Source: Janthinobacterium sp. SUN073 (GTDB taxonomy: Bacteria; Pseudomonadota; Gammaproteobacteria; Burkholderiales; Burkholderiaceae_D). Taken from it: DNA of 64,000 nucleotides. Positions 9,325 to 20,677 of this stretch are shown here, piece after piece (position 1 is the first letter of the stretch; the number at the start of each line of letters is the position of its first letter). Position numbers and translations under genes: made by a program. The stretch lies in assembly GCF_030397665.1 (NCBI RefSeq), contig NZ_JAPUBT010000012.1, positions 62,001-126,000 on the forward strand, given 5' to 3'. The notes beneath the pieces are model-generated. The model saw only the letters and a list, made by a program, of their open reading frames with translations, did not search any database and had not been told where the DNA came from.

Positions 9325-11634
9325 TCAACGCCCTAATCTCTCCAGCTTGGCAATCCCCAGGTCCAGCACCTTCATGCCATGCTGTCCGAAGTTGATTTGC
9401 GCGCGCGCATTGCCGCCGCCGCCTTCGATATTGACGATCACGCCTTCGCCGAACTTGGCGTGCGCCACCGATTCGCCGATGCGCCAGCCACCGCCCGTGG
9501 CTTTTTGCGCGATCTTTTGTGCAATCGCATTATCCGAACCCAGACTGGCCACCTTGGGCGCCTCGTCCCAGGCCGACTTGCGGTTGCCGAACCAGTTGGC
9601 CTGCACCTTTGGCGACAGCCATTTCAGGGCTTCTTCCGGCAATTCATCGAAGAAGCGCGACTTCATGTTGTAGCGCGTCTGGCCATGCAGCATGCGCGTC
9701 TGCGCAAAGCTCATGTACAGCCGCTTGCGCGCGCGCGTGATGGCCACGTACATCAGACGGCGTTCTTCTTCCACGCCATTGTCTTCCTTCGAGCTGCTTT
9801 CGTGCGGGAACAAGCCTTCTTCCAGGCCGGTAATGAACACGTTGTCGAATTCCAGGCCCTTGGCCGAGTGCACCGTCATCATCTGCAACGCATCCTGGCC
9901 CGCCTGCGCCTGGTTGTCACCCGCTTCCAGCGACGCGTGCGATAAAAACGCGGAGAGCGGCGACATGACGGCAGGCAACGGCGCATCGGCATCGAGTATC
10001 TCGATGCCATCCTGGTTCACGACGGGCGCGCCCGACTGCGCCTGGGCGGCTGGCCCCAGATGGGCCGGTGCCGCCTGGCCGAAACCCTCCTCGGAAACGA
10101 ACTGGCTGGCCGCGCTGACCATCTGCTCCAAGTTTTCGATGCGGTCGGCGCCCTCTTTTTCATTTTGATAGTGTTGCAGCAAGGTACTCGCTTCCAGCAC
10201 CACCCGCACCATTTCCGGCAGCGACAATTGCTGCGTTTCGAAACGCACGCCTTCGATCAGCTTGACGAAGCCGGCCAGCACGCTGCCCGCCTTGCCTGCC
10301 ACATACGGCACGGAGGCGTACAGCGAAATACCGTATTGCTCGGACGCTGCCTGCAATTGCTCGATCGAGCGCATGCCGATGCCGCGCGTGGGGAAGTTCA
10401 CCACGCGCAAGAAAGCGGAGTCATTGTGCGGATTGTCCATCAATTGTAAATAGGCAATCGCGTGCTTGACCTCGGCGCGCTGGAAGTAGCGCTGGCCGCC
10501 GTACACGTGGTACGGAATGTTGGCTGAAAACAGCGCATGTTCGATCACGCGCGACTGGGCATTCGAGCGGTACAGAATCGCGATTTCGCTGCGCGAGGCG
10601 CCATCGGCGATCAGGCTTTTCGCCTCTTCGATGATCCACTGCGCTTCCTGCAAGTCGGAACTGGCTTCATACACGCGCACCTGCTCGCCATGGCCCGCAT
10701 CCGTGCGCAAATTCTTGCCCAGGCGCTTGCTATTGTTCGCGATCAACACGTTAGCGCTGTCGAGGATGTGGCCGTGCGAGCGGTAGTTCTGCTCCAGCTT
10801 GATCAAGTTCTTCACCTGGAACTCATGCTCGAAGGCGCTCATATTGCCGACATTCGCGCCGCGAAACGCGTAGATGCTCTGGTCATCGTCACCGACGGCA
10901 AACAGGGCGCCGCCATCGCGGCTGCCGTGGCCGGCCAGCAATTTCAACCAGTTGTATTGCAGATTATTCGTATCCTGGAACTCGTCCACGAGGATGTGGC
11001 GGAAGCGCGCCTGGTAGTGTTCGCGCAGGGGCTGGTTGCGGCTGAGCAATTCATACGTGCGCAACAGCAATTCGGCAAAATCGACGACGCCTTCGCGCTG
11101 GCACTGGTCGTCGTACAGCTGGTACAGCTCGACCATCTTGCGCTCGTGCGCATCGTACGCTTCCACGTCCGTGGCGCGCAAGCCCTGGTCCTTGGCGTTG
11201 TTGATGAAATACATCACCGTCTTCGGCGGGAATTTTTCATCATCGATATTATTCGCCTTCAACAAGCGCTTGATCACGGACAATTGATCCTGCGAGTCGA
11301 GGATCTGGAACGTTTGCGGCAAGGCCGCGTCGCGGTAATGCGTGCGCAGCAAGCGGTTGCACAGGCCGTGGAAGGTGCCGATCCACATGCCGCGCGTGTT
11401 GATTGGCAGCATGGCCGACAGGCGCGTGAGCATTTCCTTGGCGGCTTTATTCGTAAACGTCACGGCCAGGATGCCGGGCGGCGATACCTGCTGGGTCTGG
11501 ATCAGCCACGCGATGCGGGTGGTCAGCACGCGGGTCTTGCCCGAACCGGCGCCCGCCAGGATCAGCGCATGCTGGGCCGGCAAGGTGACGGCGGCGTATT
11601 GTTCGGGATTGAGGTTGTGAAGAAGATTTTGCAT
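9325..11634 (-). CDS. uvrD: DNA helicase II, UvrD/PcrA type
   Basis: A 769-residue superfamily 1A helicase that unwinds DNA 3' to 5' in nucleotide excision and mismatch repair. Walker A is AGAGSGKT at about residues 27-34, and further helicase motifs are visible as AVTFTNKAAKEM, LVDEFQDTN, GDDDQSIYAFRGA, LEQNYRS, MTVHSAKGLEFDNVFI and VAITRARKRLYM. The C-terminus carries the small basic domain KFGEGVIVNIEG that binds RNA polymerase in UvrD/PcrA proteins. The start at 11634 matches family N-termini (LNPEQYAAV). A TATAAT box lies only six bases before the ATG, so the message may be leaderless, and a LexA-like box overlaps the -35 region. Confidence 0.95.
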   Translation of the reverse strand: MQNLLHNLNPEQYAAVTLPAQHALILAGAGSGKTRVLTTRIAWLIQTQQVSPPGILAVTFTNKAAKEMLTRLSAMLPINTRGMWIGTFHGLCNRLLRTHYRDAALPQTFQILDSQDQLSVIKRLLKANNIDDEKFPPKTVMYFINNAKDQGLRATDVEAYDAHERKMVELYQLYDDQCQREGVVDFAELLLRTYELLSRNQPLREHYQARFRHILVDEFQDTNNLQYNWLKLLAGHGSRDGGALFAVGDDDQSIYAFRGANVGNMSAFEHEFQVKNLIKLEQNYRSHGHILDSANVLIANNSKRLGKNLRTDAGHGEQVRVYEASSDLQEAQWIIEEAKSLIADGASRSEIAILYRSNAQSRVIEHALFSANIPYHVYGGQRYFQRAEVKHAIAYLQLMDNPHNDSAFLRVVNFPTRGIGMRSIEQLQAASEQYGISLYASVPYVAGKAGSVLAGFVKLIEGVRFETQQLSLPEMVRVVLEASTLLQHYQNEKEGADRIENLEQMVSAASQFVSEEGFGQAAPAHLGPAAQAQSGAPVVNQDGIEILDADAPLPAVMSPLSAFLSHASLEAGDNQAQAGQDALQMMTVHSAKGLEFDNVFITGLEEGLFPHESSSKEDNGVEEERRLMYVAITRARKRLYMSFAQTRMLHGQTRYNMKSRFFDELPEEALKWLSPKVQANWFGNRKSAWDEAPKVASLGSDNAIAQKIAQKATGGGWRIGESVAHAKFGEGVIVNIEGGGGNARAQINFGQHGMKVLDLGIAKLERLGR

Positions 11635-11640
11635 CCCGTG

Positions 11641-11680
11641 ATTATACCGGCATGGCTAAAAATACTGTGCATTTGTCCAG
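11641..11680 (-). promoter_or_regulatory. Putative uvrD promoter with LexA (SOS) box
   Basis: On the plus strand CTGTGCATTTGTCCAG (11665-11680) has the CTGT-N8-CCAG form, one base away from the CTGT-N8-ACAG LexA consensus and with the same ends as the box I recall for E. coli uvrD. It lies directly upstream of a perfect minus-strand TATAAT (11646-11641) and covers where the -35 would be, a good place for repression. A true -35 hexamer is not seen. Confidence 0.45.
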
Positions 11681-11743
11681 CGGTCGCGCCAGTTTTCCAT
11701 GTGCGCGCTACAATCGGCATCCCGACACAGCGGCCTGTATCCC

Positions 11744-12019
11744 ATGACACCACCCACTCACCTCGACGGCGCCCGCGTACTGGCCTGGGCCTGGTCCGAC
11801 CTGCCGTTCGGCCACGTCACCGACGAGCATGGCGCCGCCCCCGTCGCCATCCACGGCCTGGCCGTATGCCGCTACGGCGACGAGGCGCGCGTGTACCGTT
11901 TCAGCTGCGACTCTCGCTGGGAAACCGTGCAGGATGAGGTATATGCCGGCGAGGACGAGGCCAGAGGGCAACTGCCGGCGCAATACCGCGCCGTGGCTGC
12001 CGTGTGGAACCAGGCCTAG
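11744..12019 (+). CDS. Small hypothetical protein
   Basis: A 91-residue soluble protein, rich in Ala, Asp, Glu and aromatic residues, that I do not recognise. It opens with MTPPTHLDGARVLAWAWSD and has no signal peptide, cysteine motif or membrane segment. The ATG at 11744 is chosen over an upstream in-frame start at 11699, which would overlap the uvrD control region. The stop codon shares the four bases CTAG at 12016-12019 with the stop of the convergent coiled-coil gene. GC-rich third positions agree with real coding, but the function is unknown. Confidence 0.6.
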   Translation: MTPPTHLDGARVLAWAWSDLPFGHVTDEHGAAPVAIHGLAVCRYGDEARVYRFSCDSRWETVQDEVYAGEDEARGQLPAQYRAVAAVWNQA

Positions 12020-12870
12020 CGCACCAGCCTGGCCTTGCCTTCGCTGAGCGCCTGGGCGATCACCTGGCGCGTGGTCTTGTCGGCCGCTTTCGATGCCTTT
12101 TCCTGCCGGCGTCCCAGTGCTTCCATTTGCTTGCCCAGCGTTTCCATCGGCTTGCCGCGCTGATCCATCTGGCGCGACAGCACATCCACCTTGTCCGCCT
12201 CGCGCTCGTGCGCGGCGGCAATGCGATCGTTAACCTCTTCCATCGCGTCCTGCGCATCTTCCATCTGCTGCTGCAGGCGTTCCACCTCGCGCCCGGCCGC
12301 GCGGCGCGCCGTCTCCGTGGTCGCCTGCGCCTGGCGGCGTGCCGCCTCGCCCATCTTGCGGCCCAGTTCCTGCTGCTGGCGGCCCAGCGCCTGCAGTTGC
12401 GCCACATCGCGCGCGCCGACGTTCGCCTGCGCTGCGCCATGGGCGCCCATCTTGCTGCCCAGTTCGCCCATCGCCTTGCCATGCTCGCTCATCTGCTTGC
12501 CCAGGCCACTCATCTGAAAACCCAGATCTTGCGACGGCTTCCAGGCGTCGCGCACGCGGGCCAGCAGCGCGGCGTCCTGCGTCACATAGCCCTTGCCCTG
12601 GTCGCGGAACCACAGGAACTGCCCCTTGAGCGAGCGCTGCAGATGCTTGATCTGCTGGCCATCGACATCGGTGCCGGCCATGGTGACGCTATCCTCGCTG
12701 CTGTCGACGAGCGCATAGCCATCGCCGCTGCCCATGGAAATATTAATCTGCTTGCTCGGTGCGGCCGGTGTGGCCGGTGGCGCGGGCGGCTGCGGCGGCT
12801 GCACGGCCAGCGCGCTGCCGCCAAGCAGGATACCGGCCAGGCTGAGGATCAAACGGTGGGAAATGGACAT
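12016..12870 (-). CDS. Exported coiled-coil protein with glycine/glutamine heptad-like repeats
   Basis: A 284-residue protein with a signal peptide (MSISHRLILSLAGILLGGSALA), a Pro/Ala-rich linker (about 22-40), a small folded segment ending in FLWFRDQGKGYVTQD (about 85-100), then a long region of repeats of the form MxxLGKQMxEHGKAM and a helical stretch dense in Glu, Gln and Arg, expected to form a coiled coil. The segment FRDQGKGYVTQDAAL followed by LG-Q repeats resembles the C-terminal part of some BlaR1/M56 peptidase-like proteins, but there is no metallopeptidase domain here. The start ATG at 12870 is preceded by GAGG. Probably periplasmic; function unknown. Confidence 0.72.
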   Translation of the reverse strand: MSISHRLILSLAGILLGGSALAVQPPQPPAPPATPAAPSKQINISMGSGDGYALVDSSEDSVTMAGTDVDGQQIKHLQRSLKGQFLWFRDQGKGYVTQDAALLARVRDAWKPSQDLGFQMSGLGKQMSEHGKAMGELGSKMGAHGAAQANVGARDVAQLQALGRQQQELGRKMGEAARRQAQATTETARRAAGREVERLQQQMEDAQDAMEEVNDRIAAAHEREADKVDVLSRQMDQRGKPMETLGKQMEALGRRQEKASKAADKTTRQVIAQALSEGKARLVR

Positions 12871-12999
12871 GGCTGCCTCGTCGCAAAAGTAGTGGAGCGT
12901 TGACTGTAGCGGCAACCGAACCTGGCCTCCAGCGCGCTGCGACAGGCCGCAAAAAGCCCTGCCTGGACGGCAAGCATGGACGATGGATGGAAGCAGGGC

Positions 13000-13026
13000 A
13001 AAAAAAAACGGAGGCCGCAACCTCCG
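13000..13026 (-). terminator. Rho-independent terminator of the formaldehyde dehydrogenase gene
   Basis: Read on the minus strand: CGGAGG, loop TTGCGG, CCTCCG, then nine T. It lies 29 bases after the frmA stop. A second small hairpin (ACGCCG/CGGCGT, 13032-13048) lies just before it. Confidence 0.88.
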
Positions 13027-13055
13027 CAAAAACGCCGTGGTACGGCGTATTTCAA

Positions 13056-14162
<1,107 letters not shown>

Positions 14163-14188
14163 GTATGTCCTGTGTATGGTTGAAACGC

Positions 14189-14821
14189 TTACTTGGTTTT
14201 CGCCCGGTTCAAAAAGGCGCCGTGCAGGCCATTCAGGGTTTCCTCGGCCAGCAGCAACTGGCTGGCGATTTCATTGATCTTGCGGCGGCTGGAGCGGGCG
14301 TGGTCGCGCAGCACTTCGAACGCCGTGTTGCGGTCCGTCTGGAACTTGCCCATCAGCAAGCCGACGGCCAAACTCGTTTCGCGTCCCGCAGCCAGGGCCG
14401 CGTTCAGGTTCAGCTCGGTACGCCGCAACTGGCGGATCTCGTCGGCACGCGCCAGGCCCGCTTCGAAGGCGGGCATCAAGCGGCCTTCATCGACGGGTTT
14501 CACCACATAGCCGACGGCGCCGTAGGCGGCCGCCTGCTTGCCCGATTCGCTGTCACCGCTGCCGGACAGGAACATGAATGGCACGCCCGTCTCGCCATGC
14601 AGGCGCTTGGCCAGTTCCAGGCCGGACATGCCCGGCATGTGGATGTCGAGCAAGGCCAGGTCCGGCTCGCGCTGGGCGACCATTTGCAGCGCCACTTCGG
14701 CCGAATTGGCCAGGGCCGTCTCGTAGCCGGCATGGCGCAGGATTTCGCCGAGGAATTCCAACAGGAGCTGGTCATCGTCAACGATCAGGATAAGGCGTTT
14801 CGCGGCGGCTGGCTGACTCAT
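14189..14821 (-). CDS. ANTAR-domain response regulator
   Basis: A 210-residue two-domain regulator. The N-terminal receiver domain has the acidic pocket VDDD (about 14-17), phosphorylation site D59 in LLDIHMPG and the conserved lysine in VVKPVDE. The C-terminal part (about 130-190: ETSLAVGLLMGKFQTDRNTAFEVLRDHARSS, written here as separate motif) is an ANTAR domain, which binds paired hexaloop hairpins in RNA and prevents transcription termination. No sensor kinase lies beside it, so it is an orphan here. ANTAR regulators often control nitrogen or amide use, but nothing nearby supports that. Upstream spacing GAGG to ATG is long (about 12 bases), so the start at 14821 is reasonable but not certain. 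Confidence 0.88.
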   Translation of the reverse strand: MSQPAAAKRLILIVDDDQLLLEFLGEILRHAGYETALANSAEVALQMVAQREPDLALLDIHMPGMSGLELAKRLHGETGVPFMFLSGSGDSESGKQAAAYGAVGYVVKPVDEGRLMPAFEAGLARADEIRQLRRTELNLNAALAAGRETSLAVGLLMGKFQTDRNTAFEVLRDHARSSRRKINEIASQLLLAEETLNGLHGAFLNRAKTK

Positions 14822-14899
14822 GGGTGGGGGACCTCGGTAATGAATGATGTTCTTATTATATGCCGATTATTCCCCCAAATCAGCCTTCCATTCCCGTGC

Positions 14900-15511
14900 T
14901 CATGCCGCAAACAATTGATTGAATTGCTGCACTGCAATATCTATATCGTCCGCTTGATAGACGCTCGTGATGGCTGCCACCATGTCGGCGCCGCGCGCCA
15001 CCAGCGGCGCCGCGTTTTCCGGCGTCATGCCGCCGATCACCACGCACGGCAAGCTGATCTCGCGTTTGGCTTGCAGCACGATATCGAGCGGCGTGGTAAC
15101 CGGGTACTTTTTCACCTGCGACGGATAAAAGCCGCCGAAGGCCACATAGCTGGCGCCGCCCGCCTCGGCCGTCCGTGCCAGGGCCATGTCGCCATAACAG
15201 GAAGCGCCGACGATCTTGTCCTTGCCCAGGCGCGCGCGCACCTGCGCCACGGAGGCGTCCGTACCGCCCACGTGCACGCCGTCCGCGTCGAGCTCTTCGC
15301 ACAGCTCGATAAAATCGTTGATGATGAAGGGCACGCCATACTTGCGGGCCAGCGCCAGCAAGGCGCCGGCCTGTTCGCGCCGTTGCTCCGCCTCGGCGCT
15401 CTTGTGGCGGTATTGCAGCAGGGCCACGCCTTCCTGCAGGGCTTGCTCGCTCACGTCGAGCAGGCGGTCGGTGTCGTCCCAGTTCGGGGTGACCAGATAC
15501 AGTCCACGCAT
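14900..15511 (-). CDS. thiE: Thiamine phosphate synthase
   Basis: A 203-residue TIM-barrel enzyme that joins hydroxymethylpyrimidine diphosphate and thiazole phosphate to give thiamine phosphate. Visible family motifs are YRHKSA near the substrate loop, FIINDF, DGVHVGGTDA, GASCYGD, YVAFGGFYPSQVKK and the C-terminal PCVVIGGMTPENA. The ATG at 15511 is preceded by AGGAAA, and lies ten bases after the thiD stop, so the gene is the last in the thiC-S-G-D-E operon. The open frame extends upstream into thiD but that part is not ThiE sequence. Confidence 0.94.
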   Translation of the reverse strand: MRGLYLVTPNWDDTDRLLDVSEQALQEGVALLQYRHKSAEAEQRREQAGALLALARKYGVPFIINDFIELCEELDADGVHVGGTDASVAQVRARLGKDKIVGASCYGDMALARTAEAGGASYVAFGGFYPSQVKKYPVTTPLDIVLQAKREISLPCVVIGGMTPENAAPLVARGADMVAAITSVYQADDIDIAVQQFNQLFAA

Positions 15512-15521
15512 GATGATTTCC

Positions 15522-16298
15522 TTATTGAATGAATCGTTGCGGCATGAGTTGACCTGGCGCAATCGCATACGCATCGGCCAGGGCCGCATGGCAATAGCTT
15601 TGCGCCAGATCCAGCGCTTCGGGCAGTGCCTGGCCCAGTGCCAGGCGCGCCGCGATGGCCGAGGCCAGAGTGCAGCCGCTGCCGTGGAAGGCGCCCGGCA
15701 AACGGGGCCAGCGCCACTCGCGCTCGCCGCCCTCGGCATCAAACCAACGGTTGAGCACTTCCTCACCGTCGCCATGCCCGCCCGTCACCAGCACGTGCTG
15801 GCAGCCTTGCGCGCGCAGGTTTTCTGCGCCACCGAGGGCCAGCGCTTCCGGCCCGTTCGGCACGATCACGGTCGTCAGCGGCAGCAAGGGCGCCAGCGCC
15901 AGCACGGCGTCGTCCCGGCTGAGCACGTCGCCATGGCCGCTGGCCAGTACGGGGTCGAGCACCACGGGCAAATCGGGCCGCGCCTGCCGCAATTGCGCGA
16001 TCAGTTGCGCGATGACGGCCGCATTCGCGGCGCTGCCAGGGATGCCGATCTTCACGGCATGAATCTCCATTTTGTCGCTCAGGGCCAGCGCCTGGCGGCG
16101 CAGCAATGCCGGCGCCACCGGTTCGACAGCAAACACGCGGTCATTGTCCTGCACCGTCAGCGCCGTGATCACGGGCAGCGCATGCGCACCCTGCGCCGCA
16201 ATGGATAAAATATCGGCGGCCAGGCCGGCGCCGCCCGAAGGATCGAGGCCGGCAAACACCAGCACAACCGGACGACACGGCGGACGCATCGGCACCAT
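15522..16298 (-). CDS. thiD: Hydroxymethylpyrimidine/phosphomethylpyrimidine kinase
   Basis: A 258-residue ribokinase-fold enzyme that phosphorylates HMP and HMP phosphate for thiamine assembly. The substrate-binding start is VLVFAGLDPSGGAGLAADI, later motifs include VKIGIPGS, PVVLDPVLASGHGD and the ATP/anion-hole segment AFHGSGCTLASAIAA. I place the start at the ATG at 16298 because it overlaps the thiG stop as TGATG, a typical coupled junction; a second ATG nine bases later is possible. The adenine-thymine-poor context offers no separate ribosome binding site, which fits coupling. Confidence 0.93.
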   Translation of the reverse strand: MVPMRPPCRPVVLVFAGLDPSGGAGLAADILSIAAQGAHALPVITALTVQDNDRVFAVEPVAPALLRRQALALSDKMEIHAVKIGIPGSAANAAVIAQLIAQLRQARPDLPVVLDPVLASGHGDVLSRDDAVLALAPLLPLTTVIVPNGPEALALGGAENLRAQGCQHVLVTGGHGDGEEVLNRWFDAEGGEREWRWPRLPGAFHGSGCTLASAIAARLALGQALPEALDLAQSYCHAALADAYAIAPGQLMPQRFIQ

Positions 16299-17092
16299 CA
16301 CGCCAGGCGGCCCGCCATCGGCGACGAAGGCGAGGCGGAAAATTTGCGCGGCATGCGCCCCGCCAGGAACGCTTCGCGCCCGGCCCGCACGGCCAGCTTC
16401 ATCGCACGCGCCATGCGCACGGGGTCGCGCGCGCCGGCAATCGCCGTATTCATCAGTACGCCATCGCAACCGAGTTCCATGGCAATGGCCGCATCCGACG
16501 CCGTGCCCACGCCCGCATCCACCAGCACGGGCACCTTGGCTTGATCGATGATCAGCGACAGATTCCACGGATTCAAAATGCCCATGCCCGAGCCAATCAA
16601 AGAGGCCAGCGGCATGACGGCCACGCAGCCGATGTCTTCCAAAATCTTTGCCTGGATGGGGTCGTCGCTGCAGTAGACCATCACGTCAAAGCCATCCTTG
16701 ACCAGGGCTTCGGCCGCGATCAGGGTTTCTGGCATGTGCGGAAACAGGGTCTTCTCGTCGCCCAGCACTTCCAGTTTCACCAGATTGCGTCCGCCCAGCA
16801 GCTCGCGCGCCAGCTGCAGGGTGTAGACGGCATCTTTCGCGTTGTAGCAGCCGGCCGTGTTCGGCAAAATCGTGTACTGGTCCGGCGGCACGAAGTCGAG
16901 CAGGCTGGGCGCGTTCGGGTCTTGCCCGATGTTGACCCTGCGGATGGCCACCGTGATGATTTGCGCCTCGGCCGCGTCCGTCGCTTCGCGCGTCTGCGGC
17001 AAGTCCTTGTACTTGCCGCTACCGACCAGCAAGCGCGATTGATACTGTTTGCCTGCGATGGTCAGCAGGTCGTCGTTGTTATTACTTGTCAT
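16298..17092 (-). CDS. thiG: Thiazole synthase
   Basis: A 264-residue TIM-barrel protein that builds the thiazole ring from deoxyxylulose phosphate, dehydroglycine and the sulfur carried by ThiS. It shows the LLVGSGKYK start, the IRRVNIG segment with conserved arginines, [24 protein letters not shown], and [28 protein letters not shown], which includes phosphate-binding glycine turns. The ATG at 17092 is preceded by AGGAAA. It lies 15 bases after thiS and overlaps the thiD start by one base. Confidence 0.95.
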   Translation of the reverse strand: MTSNNNDDLLTIAGKQYQSRLLVGSGKYKDLPQTREATDAAEAQIITVAIRRVNIGQDPNAPSLLDFVPPDQYTILPNTAGCYNAKDAVYTLQLARELLGGRNLVKLEVLGDEKTLFPHMPETLIAAEALVKDGFDVMVYCSDDPIQAKILEDIGCVAVMPLASLIGSGMGILNPWNLSLIIDQAKVPVLVDAGVGTASDAAIAMELGCDGVLMNTAIAGARDPVRMARAMKLAVRAGREAFLAGRMPRKFSASPSSPMAGRLA

Positions 17093-17107
17093 TGCTTTTT
17101 CCTTAGT

Positions 17108-17320
17108 CTAGCCGCCGCCGATGGCGCGTACGATTTCCACTTGGTCTTGCACCTGCAAGACCTGTCCCGGCCACGCCTTGCGCGGCACCACATTGCGGTT
17201 GACGGCCAGCGCCAGCGCCTGGTTTTCCAGCGACAGCGCGGCGATCAATTGATCGAGGGTTTGCCCCGGCGGCACCTGGTGCGGTGCGCCGTTGAGCGTG
17301 ATGGATATCAATGCAGGCAT
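17108..17320 (-). CDS. thiS: Sulfur carrier protein
   Basis: A 70-residue ubiquitin-like protein ending in the required GG (IGGG), where sulfur is loaded as a thiocarboxylate for ThiG. The fold is suggested by the strand ISITLNGAP, the helix DQLIAALSL and VVPRKAWPG. A GTG at 17323 lies one codon upstream, but AGGAG sits at better spacing (six bases) for the ATG at 17320. It starts 11 bases after the thiC stop. No adenylating enzyme ThiF is encoded in this window. Confidence 0.92.
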   Translation of the reverse strand: MPALISITLNGAPHQVPPGQTLDQLIAALSLENQALALAVNRNVVPRKAWPGQVLQVQDQVEIVRAIGGG

Positions 17321-17331
17321 CACGCTCTCCT

Positions 17332-19263
<1,932 letters not shown>

Positions 19264-19338
19264 CTATTTTTAAGCCTGGAGCCAGCTAAGGAGGTTCGGC
19301 TGTGCGCACGTGGAAAGGCGGGGTGCGTTCATCCTAAA

Positions 19339-19433
19339 GCTTCCCTTCGCTGGCATTATCCAGATCAGGTTCGGAGGGTATTTCTCACCCGCGCTTGCAC
19401 TGTATTTCCACAGTGAAAGGCAGGACCCCTAGC
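19339..19433 (-). promoter_or_regulatory. TPP riboswitch (THI element) controlling thiC operon
   Basis: Read on the minus strand, GGGGTCCTGCC leads into a variable hairpin (CACTGTGGAAATACAGTG), then GGGTGAGAAATACCC, GAACCTGATCTGGATAATG and CCAGCGAAGGGAAGC, the conserved TPP-binding core. The pyrimidine-sensor segment reads GTGAGA where CTGAGA is the common form. It ends about 90 bases before the thiC ATG, leaving room for an expression platform. Confidence 0.93.
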
Positions 19434-19459
19434 GTTTGCCGCCTTGCGGCAGCGAGCCA

Positions 19460-19465
19460 ATTATA
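19460..19465 (-). promoter_or_regulatory. -10 box for the thiC operon
   Basis: A perfect TATAAT on the minus strand stands about 25 bases before the riboswitch. No convincing -35 hexamer is seen 16-19 bases upstream. Between it and the riboswitch is a small GCCGC/GCGGC hairpin (19438-19450). Confidence 0.5.
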
Positions 19466-19548
19466 CGCGGTTCACGCCGCGTGGCCAGATGATTTCTTGC
19501 AGCTGTCGTCTTTGCGCATCTGCTGCAATGCAGCAGATACCGTCACGC

Positions 19549-19803
19549 TTATTTCTTCTTGCCCCAGCGCCAGGCGGTCGGTTCGCCCTTCAGCTGGCAG
19601 ATGAAAATGAGCGCGGCAACGATGGCCACTTCATACACGATGTAGCCGACCAGCATGGTTTGCGGCGGGAACAGGAAGGCGCCGCAGGCGAACAGCGCCA
19701 GCGCGGCCAGAAACACCAGCCAGCCTTGCCAGGTGATGGGCAAACCCCAGCCCCAGCCATAGGTCTTGGCGGGAAACCAATAAGAGGGAGATTTTTCAGC
19801 CAT
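19549..19803 (-). CDS. Small two-helix membrane protein
   Basis: An 84-residue protein with two hydrophobic helices (about residues 24-44, WQGWLVFLAALALFACGAFLF in part, and 50-68, VGYIVYEVAIVAALIFICQL) and a basic C-terminus. The N-terminal segment YWFPAKTYGWGWGLP is rich in Trp, Tyr and Gly. An AAGGAA ribosome binding site precedes the ATG at 19803. I do not recognise a family with certainty; similar small inner membrane proteins of unknown role are common. It stands alone between thiC and the REC-PAS gene. Confidence 0.65.
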   Translation of the reverse strand: MAEKSPSYWFPAKTYGWGWGLPITWQGWLVFLAALALFACGAFLFPPQTMLVGYIVYEVAIVAALIFICQLKGEPTAWRWGKKK

Positions 19804-19842
19804 GATGCATTCCTTGTCGATGTCGATGACACCAAGTATAAA

Positions 19843-20649
19843 TCACGCTCCCCGCAAGCGCTCCGTGACATCAAGGCCGATGCCGCGGTAGCCGATGAAG
19901 CGGCTGCCATTGTCGAACATCGGTTCGCCGCTGACCTGCAGATACTGCGTGCTGCCGTCCAGGTTGGCGCGGCTGTAGATGAAGTCAAGAAACGGTTCGC
20001 GCGCGGCGATCTTGGCGTCGAGCAAGGCGCGCTCGGTGGCGTTCCAGCGCTGCGGTTCGTCCTCGCTGCCGATGCCCAGCATTTCAGCCACGGGGCCGGA
20101 AAAGCGCGTCAGCTTGCCCTGTGCATCCTGTTCCCAGTACCAGTCGGACGACAGTTCCGTGAAACGCTGGAAGCGCGCTTCGCTTTCGCGCAACTCCGCC
20201 GTGCGTTCTTCCACCATCTGTTCCAGCGACTTGTTGTATTCGGCCAGCTTCTGGTACAGCAAACGCACTTCCAGCATGTTGTGGATGCGTGTTTTGACTT
20301 CCACCAGGTCGAAAGGCTTGCTGACGAAGTCCTTGGCGCCCGCTTGCAGCGCGCGCAGCTTGTGGCCGGGCTGGGCCGTGATTACCAGCACCGGCAGATA
20401 GCTGCCCGCCTCGATGTCGCGCAAGCCTTCCATGACTTCGAAGCCATCCATTTCCGGCATTTGCAAGTCGAGCAGGATCAGGTCGTAGCGGTGCTGCTGG
20501 TGCAGCGCGTGCACGGCTTGCGGGTCCATGGTGGAGGTGATGCGCGTATAGCCGGCATTGCGCAGCACCTGCTCCAGCAACATGACGTTGGCCTCCTGGT
20601 CATCGACGATGAGGATGCTGGCGTTCAGGATCTCGGTGGCTTGAAGCAT
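19843..20649 (-). CDS. Response regulator with C-terminal PAS domain
   Basis: A 268-residue protein with a receiver domain (acidic pocket VDDQ near 15-18, phosphorylation site D61 in LLDLQMP, conserved lysine in SKPFD), a short coiled-coil linker (LYQKLAEYNKSLEQMVEER) and a PAS domain (about 155-265, ending GIGLDVTER). There is no DNA-binding or catalytic output domain, so it may signal through protein contacts or pass phosphate on. The ATG at 20649 is preceded by AGGAAT. It is 28 bases downstream of the hybrid kinase gene on the same strand and probably part of one operon with it. Confidence 0.88.
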   Translation of the reverse strand: MLQATEILNASILIVDDQEANVMLLEQVLRNAGYTRITSTMDPQAVHALHQQHRYDLILLDLQMPEMDGFEVMEGLRDIEAGSYLPVLVITAQPGHKLRALQAGAKDFVSKPFDLVEVKTRIHNMLEVRLLYQKLAEYNKSLEQMVEERTAELRESEARFQRFTELSSDWYWEQDAQGKLTRFSGPVAEMLGIGSEDEPQRWNATERALLDAKIAAREPFLDFIYSRANLDGSTQYLQVSGEPMFDNGSRFIGYRGIGLDVTERLRGA

Positions 20650-20677
20650 GGCGGTATTCCTAAAATTAAATGCTGAA

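Noticed and set aside
10537..11937. Plus-strand open frame antisense to uvrD
   Set aside because: The opposite strand carries all helicase motifs; the antisense product has no recognisable domain.
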